A DNA stretch of 64,000 bases from Saccharina japonica (Eukaryota > Sar > Phaeophyceae > Laminariales > Laminariaceae), in NCBI GenBank assembly GCA_008828725.1, contig MEHQ01002596.1, forward strand, positions 644,601 through 708,600, in the 5' to 3' direction. The notes beneath the pieces were generated by a model. It searched no databases. It saw only the letters and a program-made list of their open reading frames with translations, and had not been told where the DNA came from. Both the position numbers and the translations under genes were made by a program. This document shows positions 41,738 through 52,204 of the stretch, in pieces (within the stretch, counting starts at the first letter, position 1; every line of letters begins with the position of its first letter).

Positions 41738-42521
41738 GCACAGATGCTCCGAGTACCTTGGAGTAAAGTAAGGAGTATTGGAGATAACATACTTCGGGTA
41801 CTTCGTGTACTCGCGGTATTTGGGCTCTCTGTACTTCGGAATGCTGTTCGTACTCGGAGTATTTCGAGATTCTGTACTGCAGATACCGCCAAACTCGGAG
41901 AATTTCGGGGTCCCGATACTGCGGGTACTCCTTGTACTCGCAGTTTTTGGGGCTTCAGTACTGCTCATTCTCCAAGTACTCCGAGTATTCAGGCCGCCAG
42001 TACTCTAATACTCTCAGTGCTCGGAGTACGAAATGTACTCGATACTCGGAGTATACTCGGAGTGTGAAGTATACTATTAATAGGAGCATCCTTGCATCAT
42101 TTTGAAGACTCCGCCATCATGCCTCCCAGGTTCTGGGAGAATGTGACTGGCGTTTATAGCATTTCAAAATTAACATATGCTCCCATTACCTGGAAGTATA
42201 GTTAGAGTACTTTCGAGAAAACAACACTTCAGGTACTTTGTGTACTCGCAGTATTTCGGTGTTCAATACTCTCGATACTTGGAGTACTCCGAGCAATTTA
42301 CCAGGTAGATGTTTGTACTCCGGGTACTTCCTGTACTCGAGGATAGGTACTGCTCATACTCCCAGTACTCAGCGTATTTGGGCCTTCAGTAATCATTGAA
42401 GTACTCCGAGTGTTTAAACGACCAGCACTAATACTCTCAGTACTCGGAGTACGAAAAATACTCGATACTCCGAGTATACTCGGAGTACTCGGAGTATCGA
42501 GTATACTCCGAGCATCTGTGA
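41738..42521. repeat. inverted copy of the GAGTACTC array
   Basis: Reverse-complement counterpart of 6725-7500. It is bounded by CACAGATGCTCCGAGTAC and GAGCATCTGTG, with the same two-block structure and the same central spacer (GACTGGCGTTTATAGC). The mariner-like TIRs of the first copy are absent here, so this unit moved, or was copied, without them. Confidence 0.85.
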
Positions 42522-42954
42522 ATCTTCGTTATTTTTGTTTCTTGCTGGGTTGTTTTTTGCACGTGGGCCCATGGGTCCGTGCTATTGTGCTATACTCACA
42601 GCAGTGCAGTACGTAGACTCCAGCAGTGCACACGTGGAGCATGTGTACACGTGGAGGGAGCGCCCAATACAGCAGTATTACTTTAATACTGACCCGTGGA
42701 TGATGCTGTTGTGCTGCAAACGCGCAAACATAGGTAACCCGCAAGGACCAAGCTCTCGTACGGAGCTGCTGCTGCTGCTGCTGCACCGTAGGAGGGCTGA
42801 TGAGCTGGGCTTACTACTGCTGTAAGTCTGCAGGAAGTCACAAACTGCAAGTTATCACGTATGTACACGCATCTGCAGACGAGTACCACCATGGTAACTG
42901 ATATTCGCGCACCAAAGGAAGGGTGCGTACGATACAAGCGAGTAGACTGAAATA
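42522..42954. other. no gene; CTG/CAG-rich sequence
   Basis: Contains CTG trinucleotide runs (42764-42785) and scattered TACTGCTGTA / TACAGCAGTA motifs that continue through 43.1-43.85 kb. Confidence 0.5.
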
Positions 42955-43135
42955 CAGTGGGTACCCCGATTTAAGAGCACCCAAGACAACATCATCCGGG
43001 ATTCAATAGCGGTCAAATCGGCATATCCCGCCAGCTAAAAGCTACCATACTGCTCACTACAGATAATTGCAATGCGTAGTTACGAGCGCTTGTTTTAGCT
43101 TGTCACGGGGCGCTTTTAAATCGGGGTACCCACTG
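42955..43135. mobile_element. 181-bp MITE (CAGTGGGTACCCC ends)
   Basis: Perfect 20-bp inverted repeats: CAGTGGGTACCCCGATTTAA at 42955-42974 and its reverse complement at 43116-43135. Partial pairing continues inward. The left flank is TA but the right flank is CT, so a TA target duplication is not confirmed. The first seven bases match the ends of the 6.2-kb element. Confidence 0.85.
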
Positions 43136-44297
43136 CTGTATGTTCATCGGTCATACCATGGTACCAGTACTACTGCTGTACCTTACGAGTGCTGTACATA
43201 CCGGTACGATAAGGTGGAAACAACTACAAGCCAGTATAAAGACGACCTGCTGCTGGAGCTGTACAATCGCCTGCTGCTGTTGTACCACAACTACTGCTGC
43301 TGTACTGCTGTATATAGTCATCACACGAGTAGCACTACTGTTGTATCTACATGTACACAGGTTTGCCACCTACAGTAGTTGTTGCTGCTGCTGCTGCAAC
43401 TGAACTGCTGCTGTTGCTGTTGCTCTATACGCGTACAATACCCGGTGGTACCATGTGCAGTACCGTTTGTAGCAGAACTTTGAACACACAAACAAATGTC
43501 GCCTGCTGTATACCAGGTCAGGTACATAGCTACGAGATGCGCACAAGTATTATAGCAGTGTGTCATGTTAAGGCTTCGTAAACCTCTCCACCCACCTAGA
43601 TCATGAAAGTTTCCAGGAGTGGTGACAATTTCTCCGATGGCAGGCCACAGATGGGGCTCATGGGTAGGTAGCGGATGAAACCTGGACATGCTCTGGTACC
43701 ACCGCTGTCCCTCTGACCTGTGCCTTTATTTATACGGCGCGCCGTGTCCGTCTTCCTCGAGTTCAGGCCCCGAAACCTATACTGTGCCAGTACAGCAGTA
43801 CGCAGTACTACAGCAGCAGTAGTAGCGCCTACGCCTAGGCCGCGTGTGGGTGTCCTCTGTAGGGGTTAGGGAAATGTCCCGGGACGCACACGAGGACAAC
43901 AGAGTAAGTGATGATGGTGTGGGTACTCGCGAGTCCAGCCAGCTCGAGGGAGCAGTACATACAGAGCATGAGAGAGCTCATTACCACTTTTTCTAGATGG
44001 AGCGGTACGAGTACTTCGCATCAGGAAAGAAAGAGAACGATCCCGGCCGGGGTTCTCAGAACTAGACGTACGGTACGCAGAATCTTAGAATTGATAAATG
44101 GCAAAAGCCAAAAGTAGGTATACCTCGGAATGTTTAATCCATTTATAGGTACACAGGGTATTGCACTCCGGAAAAGGCTTCCTGGGCCGCTCCGTGGTTG
44201 GCCTACGCCCCATTTTGTACCTAGGAATGGCTCAAAAGGCGTAGGTACGCTTACTACCGGCTACTCAACTTATGATTCACCTATTTTTGTATCCAAG
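43136..44297. other. no clear gene; TACTGCTGTA-rich
   Basis: Another small cluster of imperfect palindromes (TACTGCTGTA, GTACAGCAGTAC) at 43160-43440 and 43790-43830. A minus-strand frame at 43585-43689 (HEPHLWPAIGEIVTTPGNFH) looks protein-like but is isolated. Confidence 0.35.
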
Positions 44298-44396
44298 ATG
44301 CATGCTACGATAGATGTGCACCATGTTTTTTCTGAGCTCCTGCGTCACACCTCACCGAAAAAAGGATTTTGGAGGAAAATAAAAGTGCTGCCGGCT

Positions 44397-44433
44397 CAAG
44401 GGCGCACAAAAAAAAATCCCCGAGACCCACACT

Positions 44434-44471
<38 letters not shown>

Positions 44472-45769
44472 AGCCGGCCCTTAATGCAAAAATTGTTTGC
44501 TCAATTACACACTCGTTTCGAAGCCATATTGACGTCGAAATGGGTACTAAACACTCATTTCGAAGCCGTATTGAGGTCAGTTGGTTAACAAGACGTGTTC
44601 TCGAAACCATACGTGCTTCGATTATTCGTGTTGTTTGTGTGTGTTTCATGGGTAAATCGTTGGGTCATATATATATATATGCCGTTGCAGCCTGAATATG
44701 TATAATACCACATTTCACTATGCCGCCAACAACTCTTTCTTGCGCCGGGATCCTCCCCTCTTGAATCGGGATGATTCGGGGGCCGGCACAACCGAGACGG
44801 AGGTGTCTGTGTGCGTGTGTCCGCCCGGTTGTTCGAAAGGTGGGAGTAATGTTGGTAAAGCAACTAAATAAAGGGGTTGCTTCGATTATTGCTTATTATT
44901 TGGTAAAAAAATCGCTTGTTTAAGCAACTTTTAGTTGCTTATTTCGTTTGTATGGCGTTTAGTGTGTTCATACTAAAACCTACATATATATAATTATACG
45001 GAATTTCACTATCGCCATACTAGAACCCATACGAATATGTCGACACTAAAACACATACCCTTTTTGTTTGTATAGAGTTTACTAAGGGCATTCTAAAACC
45101 CATACACTTATTCTGTATGGCGTTTAGTATACTATGTTAAACTCCATATAGCTAAAATAAGCAAATAAGCTTTGCTTTGATTATGCTTACAATAAGCAAG
45201 ACAAAAATACTTGATTAAGTATGCTCATTTTAGTTGCTTACCAACACTAAGTGGGAGGCGCTCGTCGTGCGTTGTGCGTCGCGCCCATTCTCGCCGCGTT
45301 TTCGACGGTTTCAAGAAACAGTATCGCCGCGTTTTGGTTCGAACGTACCGCAGCCGGCAGCTCCTCTAGTTTCCAAAGCAGAGGCTCGTAGGTGCACTGA
45401 GCTCGAGCCACCTGCATCACACCTTACGTTATATATGGGCTTGTATGGGCTGCTAGATTTGGATTAGGTTGCATCCGGCAATTGGATCAGGCAAGGCAGC
45501 TTTTGTTCGCAATACACAGAGTACTCATAACTCGAAAACAGATGAAGAAGACTTGCCGCTCTAAATGATGGAGTGACTCTATGCCCAGTCAAGTCAAGCA
45601 TAATAGTTTCGTCCCCAGTCCCCAGTCTAAGATCAAGTCACTTGTTGTGTATAGGAATTAGTGTTGAGTCGTGGTTTATATAGGATTTAGTGAAGGTCAC
45701 CACCCCCCCCCGGCCCTAAATACAAAAATTGGAGTGTGGGTCTCGGGGAATTTTTTTTGTGCGCCCTTG
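44397..45769. mobile_element. element 2: 1.37-kb TIR transposon nested in MITE A
   Basis: The ends are about 37-bp inverted repeats beginning CAAGGGCGCACAAAAAAAA and continuing TCCCCGAGACCCACAC. A 7-bp direct repeat GCCGGCT flanks it (44390-44396 and 45770-45776). Internal poly-C (44437-44469). No transposase frame is visible. Superfamily unassigned; a 7-bp duplication is unusual (hAT gives 8, Mutator about 9). Confidence 0.85.
44847..45250. mobile_element. element 3: 404-bp MITE nested in element 2
   Basis: Ends TAATGTTGGTAAAGCAACTA and, inverted, TTAGTGTTGGTAAGCAACTA. The target duplication GTGGGAG is at 44840-44846 and 45251-45257. The solo copy of element 2 (around 41010) lacks it and shows the uninterrupted site. 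AT-rich interior with repeated ACTAAAACCCATAC motifs. The ends look hAT-like. Confidence 0.85.
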
Positions 45770-45912
45770 GCCGGCTGCGAAATATCATGCCCGAATTATA
45801 CTCTGAAACATTATTCGTCACAAAAATGAAAGTCCGACGAATTTGGGTTAAGGAGCCCGATCGTTCAGAAAACGATTCAGCCAAAAAGTGCTACCTCTAC
45901 CGTAGCACGCGT

Positions 45913-46764
45913 CCCAAGTGTGCCTATAAATGGCCCGATCGAACCTTTTCAGGCAACTGAAATATAGACAGGCGGTTGCGAACCGACGCCGGGACTGTCA
46001 ACCAGCTGACCTCTCCTGCCAAGGCAAACGTCAGAATAGACAGCGAAACTATGACGGGACGCAGGTGACACCGGAGACAACACAGGTCAAACTACACGGC
46101 CGACCCACGCGAAATTTATTACAAGTCCATATATCGGAAGTTATAAGTTTCTTCGTGAAGCGAAACTTATCTGGTGTTCTTACCTGTGGTGCCCTCGTTC
46201 TTAACAACAGAGGTGGGAGCACTCTTATGTACTGTATTATAGTACAGTCTAGTGGCAAATTGACCTATTATCGATTGACGCACCGCCGCCATGCCTCATC
46301 ACGCAGCGGCTAACTCACCATCACCGCTGGCACTCATTGCTCACCCCTATCCAAGTGTCTGGGGCAGTGGTGGTGTGGGCACCGCGGCCACGGTAGACAT
46401 ACTCAGCAGAGATGATGTCCGTTATTTATAGGCGGGAAAATGGCATCACGGTATGGTCGGCTGGTGGTATGCCACCCACTGTTACTATTAATAGTATTAA
46501 TCGTGTGGATAGGGATACTACGCCCTTCGCTGTGGCCCGTACAGCAGTAAAGACACAACTCGAATGATCTCGCCTTGACATCGAGGGCTTGCATCGTTCA
46601 GCGCGCCCATTCTATGTTCTCGCTGTTCCCTTGCAGATCCAGCTAGCAACACCACCACTCCAGGACGGTCTTTGCCATAACACAAGAGGCAACCCGCATT
46701 CGCCCGGCCAAGATCTAATGCACGCCATAAAACTAAGGCACGGTTTCTGTTTTTGTTTCATACC
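45913..46764. other. no clear gene
   Basis: A 127-residue frame (45930-46313) has no recognisable domain or splice context. Confidence 0.35.
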
Positions 46765-47235
46765 CGCCAAAGGTTGGGAAACTTAGATACCCTTAAGTGT
46801 ATACTACACTACTTGTAGGGTTAGGGTTAGTAAGTACTGTAGTTATACCGAAGCCTATGCCGAATATACACTCCTACTCTGTAGACACGAAGCGTATCTG
46901 TGCCATTGGACTGTATCCATGTATGATGTATATATGTATATACTGCGCTGTGTAGTGCAGTTTCAGTCCAATAACACAGATACACTTCGTGTCTACACAG
47001 TTACTGCACTGAGGGTAGTATATCTGTGTCGTAGTTTTGTGACCACATAACTGGTACCTTTTTAGGATGAAGAATCGGCACGGACACTGGGTGTGCTGGA
47101 TGTCGACGGCTAGAAAGGAAGGTTTAATGTGAAGAACACACACAGAGTAAGAGTATATTCGGCATAGGCTTCGGTATACACGTGTACAGTGTAGTATATA
47201 CGCTTAAGGGTGTCTAAGCTTGCCAACCTTTGGCG
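46765..47235. mobile_element. 471-bp MITE with ~90-bp inverted ends
   Basis: CGCCAAAGGTTGGGAAACTT and its continuation to 46880 (CCCTTAAG, TAGTATAC, ACCGAAGCCTATGCCGAATA) is repeated in reverse order and sense at 47150-47235. A second internal inverted pair, AGACACGAAGCGTATCTGTG / CACAGATACACTTCGTGTCT, lies at about 46881-46901 and 46976-46996. It should fold into one long hairpin. No coding sequence. Confidence 0.8.
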
Positions 47236-48336
47236 CGGTACGGAGCAACAATTGTAGCGCATTAAAAAGATCTACGAATCATTGATGTGAAGAACGACAG
47301 GGTCTACGATTCAACCCTAAACTACAGTACTGTACAGAATGGGCCGAACAAGAAACACGTACAACAAGTATTACGTACAGTATGAAATTTGAGCAAGCCT
47401 TACAAGAAGGGTGGGAATGAGGAGCGTGATAGACGCCTTCAAGTGGTCAAACTCCTAACTGCAATATGCTGCTGCATTGGCGATTCTTCTCTTTTTGCTG
47501 TGTTCCTGCAATTGTCATCGATTGGATCGTTTTGTTTTTTAAGCGATTTTTGTCAGCGAGTAAGCCTTGTATGGTTGATGGGTAGGTATTATAGGTTGGT
47601 GGGTGTGGGTTATGGGTGAGAGAGTTACTGGGGGGATCGGTTGGTCCCTGGGCCGGTTGTCCCACCGTCACCAACACCACCCACCAACAGAATTTCTTGT
47701 TAAGCGATGCGCGTCAGCGCAAACACCTTGTACGTGGGTGAGTGGATCGGTGGGTGGGTGTTTGTAGTACATAAGCTGGCTGGAAACGACGGAAAATTGG
47801 TAGGGCCTCATGTATACTGGGCAGGTATAACAATAAAAACACCACAATAAGTGCAACATAAATAGTCAACCACAACAGTGTACGCGTTGCACGGTGGGAA
47901 TCCAAAAGCGGACGGAATCTTAAAGCGAACGAGAGGGACGATAGACGCGACAAACCTCAACATTTAAAATTCGTCAAATAAAGGCACACACACGCTGTGG
48001 CACTTTTCAGAACTGTTTTTTGTCCGTTTGTGTCCGTTCGTGTACCTCCGGGGTGCATACGCCCCCCCACACACACACAAGCCCTCATAGAAGAGGACCT
48101 CAAAATGCTCCTCATTAAAACCTAATTGTGACGACACCGCCCTTGAACTACAGTACCTTGAGCATAGATAGGCTGCTATATATGATTCATCGTAGCGCTC
48201 GACGCTGAGTACGATTTCTGAATCGAAATATTCTACGTATGGCGTCCCCCCAAAAGTGAGTCGTAGATTTTTTTCGTTGATATGAGTAAGTTATTTCATG
48301 TTCGTGAGCCAATACTGCTGTAGATAGGAATGCCTT
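47236..48336. other. no clear gene; two diverged direct repeats
   Basis: TTAAGCGAT..GTCAGCG..CCTTGTA..GGGT occurs at about 47539 and 47701, each followed by GTGGGTGTG-rich sequence. Possibly the upstream part of the retrotransposon remnant, but nothing is readable. Confidence 0.35.
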
Positions 48337-49420
48337 GACGTTACCGAGGAGCTGCGGCAGGGACATGTGTTGTCGCCTCCGCTTTTGACCCACCTTTCGC
48401 TCTACCCGCTGTGGTGGTACGCTTCGGTAAGGATACAGGAATCAAAAGTGTGTTGGTTCGCCCCCGGGGGGACTGTGCAAGGGGGAAAGTTTAGCCACTG
48501 GCACACGAGTACGAAGGACAGTGTTGCGACAATGCAGATTGTTTGAAAGTCGGCGGAACACCTTGCGACTATTATGGCGTTTATTTCGTGGCCGTTTTCG
48601 AAACAGCAGGTCTAACCGTGTCGGAGAAGACGGCGGAGATGATCATGCCGCGGACACCGGACCTTGCCGCTCGTCGTGGAAGCAGCAGCGCAGAGGTATA
48701 CAGAGGCGGCGGAGGTTTTGCACCTGGGCGGCCTTGTCAATGAATGCGCCGACGTTGTGCCGAAGGTCAACTATACTGATCCGACTCGCGTAGGCTTGCT
48801 GAAAGTGATTCAAGCGGGAGGTGCACGATAGATATTGCGACCGCTCCTTCCATCCTGAATGTGCGCATGCATGAAAAAGGCCGAGGTGATGGAGACTTTG
48901 CTGCACGGGTGTGTGAGGTGTGTGACGTGGACTCTCGACCAGGAACACTTCGCTCTGTTCCAAACGGAACACCACCTACTACTCCTCCCTTTTCTCCAGC
49001 GGATAATTGGCCTCTCGAGCCGACAACGCACTGATCACCGAATACCGTACGCCAAGGCCCGCAAGAACGCGCAACACGAGATCGTCGAGACGGTCGTCCC
49101 AAAACGGCGTCTGGGTTTTGCAGGGGGCGTACGGCGGATGAAAATTGGGCGACTTAAACGCGGGTAGTGCTCGGAACGATAGCCGGTGGGGAGGATCTGG
49201 CCAGGAAAGAACTGGGCCCAGTGTCTAGCGGACAACCTCACGTTTTTTTTTTAGTCGCCCAGAAATCCACGGAAAGCGCCCCTTTGCTGTTCGGAGTAGA
49301 GACGGTGTTGCGTTCCACAGCATCCAAGAAGGGAGGCAAGTTGCTCCGAGAGAGTCTTGAAATTAGCAGACCGTTTCATGGGGAAACGGTATGAGGAGGG
49401 AGCGGAAAGGAACTGGATAC
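48337..49420 (+). pseudogene. non-LTR retrotransposon reverse transcriptase, 3' remnant
   Basis: Pieces of one reverse transcriptase lie in order but in different frames. ELRQGHVLSPPLL (48346-) corresponds to the family's QG..LSP motif. VVVRFGKDTG comes next, then a decayed catalytic region where YADD should be (DNAD at about 48530). FETAGLTVSEKTAEMI, YTEAAEVLHLGGLVNECADV, MKKAEVMETLLHGCVRCVTW, IPYAKARKNAQHEIVETVV and STESAPLLFGVETV follow. At least four frame changes are needed. It is a dead copy of a LINE-like element related to those common in brown algae (from memory of the family, not a search). No poly-A tail is seen. Confidence 0.75.
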
Positions 49421-50196
49421 GCCACCGAGCAGATACGCCGAGAAGGGCAGTCAGGGGGGGGGGAGGGAGGGCAGCCGTATTGAAACCGCTATCGACGAAA
49501 CGAAAGACGAAATGAATTATCCTGGGGCGCTGTTTCAGGTAGACAAAGCTATTATTGCTACCATCACTACTGTAGATAACACGCTGAACTGTATTTACTT
49601 TACTAGGAGCCTGCATGATGGTGGTTGCATGGTTTTGGAGGAACGAGGAAAAGGAAAACGATCAAAGGGTTCTCAGCCTGTCGTAGCCCCAACACTAGTT
49701 TTGGGAGACGTTCATCTTAAACCAGGTACAATCTTAGGGTTTGCATGAGGTCCCACCCAGGGTTATTTCCTCCCGCACAAACCTGGTCAGCGCGGTTAAA
49801 CGTGTTAGTTATACTCGTGTGCAGCAGCATTGCATATGTGTGCAGCAGTATGGCTTTATGCAAGGATGTAGGGAGTTCCACATATTGGTGGGCATTTGCC
49901 AATTGGCGTTACAAACAGCAGTATCGAGAGGCGTATCATTTCATGTCGTCGTGTCTGCACACCGACTCACTCCTCGATCTGCTTGATCTCGTCCTAATGA
50001 TATATATCGACAAGGAGTCCCTCCAGAACCGACGTGCCTTCTGAGAGAAGGCTTCCGGCTTATCTATCTATCCATATCGTGGACTAAGGGACACGCTAGC
50101 GTGGTTGTCAACCCTTATCATCCGGTTGGATAGATCCTGGAGGATCGATCGTTCTCGGTAGGATAGTCCGAGACGAACGATAGGGTTGCTCATCAG
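49421..50196. other. no gene; may include the Copia leader
   Basis: The 5' part of the Copia element (leader or LTR) should lie here. I could not find a primer-binding site or a repeat of this sequence downstream of 52.2 kb. Confidence 0.35.
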
Positions 50197-52204
50197 ATGG
50201 ATGAGACCCAGGAGACAGCGCTAACGCGCAAGCTTTAGGAGCTGTCGAAGCTGGTCGAAGCGCAATCGCTCCAGCTAGCCGACCAGTCTAGAGCGATGGA
50301 CACACAATCCGCCCAAGTCGCGGAGCAGGCCGCGAAGCTGGCATCCCTGCAAGGGGCAAGCGAGGTTGCCCGCCCCAGATCGCCAGCGGTTGATGACGTT
50401 CGACTCCGAGGTTCATACTCCGTCTCGGCCAGTCGACAAAATGTGCCGAATTTTCCCGGCGAGGCACCGCAGTACCCGATGTTGGCGAAAGAAGATCCTG
50501 TCACATCTGTCGATGTTCGGTTGCCGCGAGGCTGTCGCGCCGCACGCCCAACCAATCCTCGTCGGCAACGATCGGGTCATGCCTGGCGAGCTTCGCCGAT
50601 TACACTCGCCACTAGATATCGAGGATGCAACTCGAGCTTGGGCCATTTTAGTTGAAGGAGTTGTTTATGCTCCTCTGGACAATAACATATTTCAGGCAGG
50701 ATCGCCAAGCGGCGGCTGGAAAGTTGTCGAGGATTGGTTTGAGCCAAGAGGTGCCGCTCAACAAGACTTATGGCTGGATAAATTCGACAACCTGCAAATG
50801 CAGAAGGGTGAAGACCCACTGGTGTGGATCGGTCGCGTCGATGATGTCGTGAACATGCTTGCGTGTCTCGATGTCCACAAGACTGAGGTTGTGGTTCACC
50901 GTCAGATCATACGTCGCCTGACGAGCGAGTATGACACTGAATGTCGTGTTTTATTCAGGCGTCGTAACCTCCCCCGAAAAGAGTTAGAGGAAATCCTTCG
51001 GGACAGGTTTGCTGAAATCCAAGCGACAAAGCCAGCGGGACACAAGAATGCTTTGTTCGCCGGCGCTCAGGGTCGCGGCGGCCAAGGTACCGGAGGACAT
51101 GGTGGCAACCGCCGGGGAAATCGCAGCAAGGGTGGTCGCGGTGGTGGCCGTGGAGGCAGGAGCACCCAAGGTGTAACTGCATCTAGCCAGGGACAGGCGT
51201 TCAACGGTAGCAATGGGGCGTTATTTCCTCAGTCGCGACCTCAGGCGAAATGCTATCGTTGTAACCAGCCCGGACACCGACATAACGAGTGCACCGCGAC
51301 AGTGACGTTGAATCCCAGCAATGGGTTTGGCCAGGGAATCACTGCTATGGTCGCACCGCCACCTCCGCCGCCGAGCTCTGCTGCCCCGTCTACCTCTACG
51401 TCGACTATGATGCCGACGTACTCGTCTTCTCTCTCCGGTGGACACCAGCACCTTCAGCAGTTCATGGCACGTTTAGTGCCGCCTGGTAACTATGGCTTAA
51501 CCGGACAAACAGTTTTTTCTCGTACTGATGACGGTCGCGAGATTTGGATTAGCGGCAGCGGTAGTACCATGCATATGACTGCTGATGGTGCGGGGGTGTA
51601 CGACTGTGTTCCCCCCCCTGTAGATAATGACAGGGTGATAATGGGTGGCCTCGCGATGTTGCCCATTGCTTGTTATGGAAAACTAGATTTAGTTCTTCAT
51701 AGCATTGAAGACGTGGTGGTCACGTTAACTAACGTGGCGCATGTTCCTGGCCTGGGGATCAATCGGTTTTCTCTACATGCTGTAGGGAAGCAACAGGCCG
51801 TGGTGATAGACCCAGCCGGGGTCCATGTGATGCCCGGGCGATTAGTTTTCCCACGCAATGACGTTGGTAGCCATCTGCCTGCCACACGTAAGATGCACAA
51901 GCATCAGCAGCAGTCCGATCTAGCGCCTGTCGAATCGGGTGCGGTAGGACTACCCCCGATTGCCGCCGCCACCATTGCCCCTGCTACAATGCCCGTGCAC
52001 ATTAAATATATGGATATTAATGACATGCATGTATCATGTGCGCACGCCCATCCGGGAATGTTGCATGAGACTGCTAGGCAACTAGGTTTGCGACTGACTG
52101 GAAAATTTCGACCTTGTGGGGGATGTTCGAGCGTACCGGTAAGCAACGAGGAGATACCCCCGAAACAAAGATTTCAACCGCCCTACCCGAATGGTGCCGT
52201 ATGA
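50197..52204 (+). mobile_element. Copia-like retrotransposon, gag-protease remnant
   Basis: Gag starts at ATG 50197 (MDETQETALTRKL) but meets TAG at 50236. It continues in the same frame (KLVEAQSLQLADQS) and shifts frame between about 50460 and 50560. From there one frame runs to 52204. In order it has a UBN2-like gag (WLDKFDNLQMQKGEDPLVWI), a Gly/Arg-rich stretch, a CCHC knuckle (C296-x2-C299-x4-H304-x4-C309 of the 612-residue frame), a protease-like segment and a pre-integrase-like HPGML..CGGC segment, where it stops. In the protease the expected DSG reads GSG (G397), so the catalytic Asp is lost. No integrase, RT or flanking LTRs were seen. Non-functional. Confidence 0.8.

Larger units (their letters stand above)
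44298..45912 (-). mobile_element. MITE family A copy split by an insertion
   Basis: Left part 44298-44396 begins ATGCATGCTACGATAGATGT and stops at GTGCTGCCGGCT. The right part resumes after the insertion (GCTGCGAAAT) and ends CTACCGTAGCACGCGT at 45912. Outer flanks TCCAAG/CCCAAG fit the 6-bp target duplication with one mismatch. The two halves together match copy 2. Confidence 0.8.

Noticed and set aside
45930..46313. 127-residue + frame
   Set aside because: Starts at the edge of a MITE, has no recognisable domain and no flanking exons.
46818..46831. GGGTTAGGGTTAG, telomere-like
   Set aside because: Only about two units, inside a MITE arm; not a telomere.
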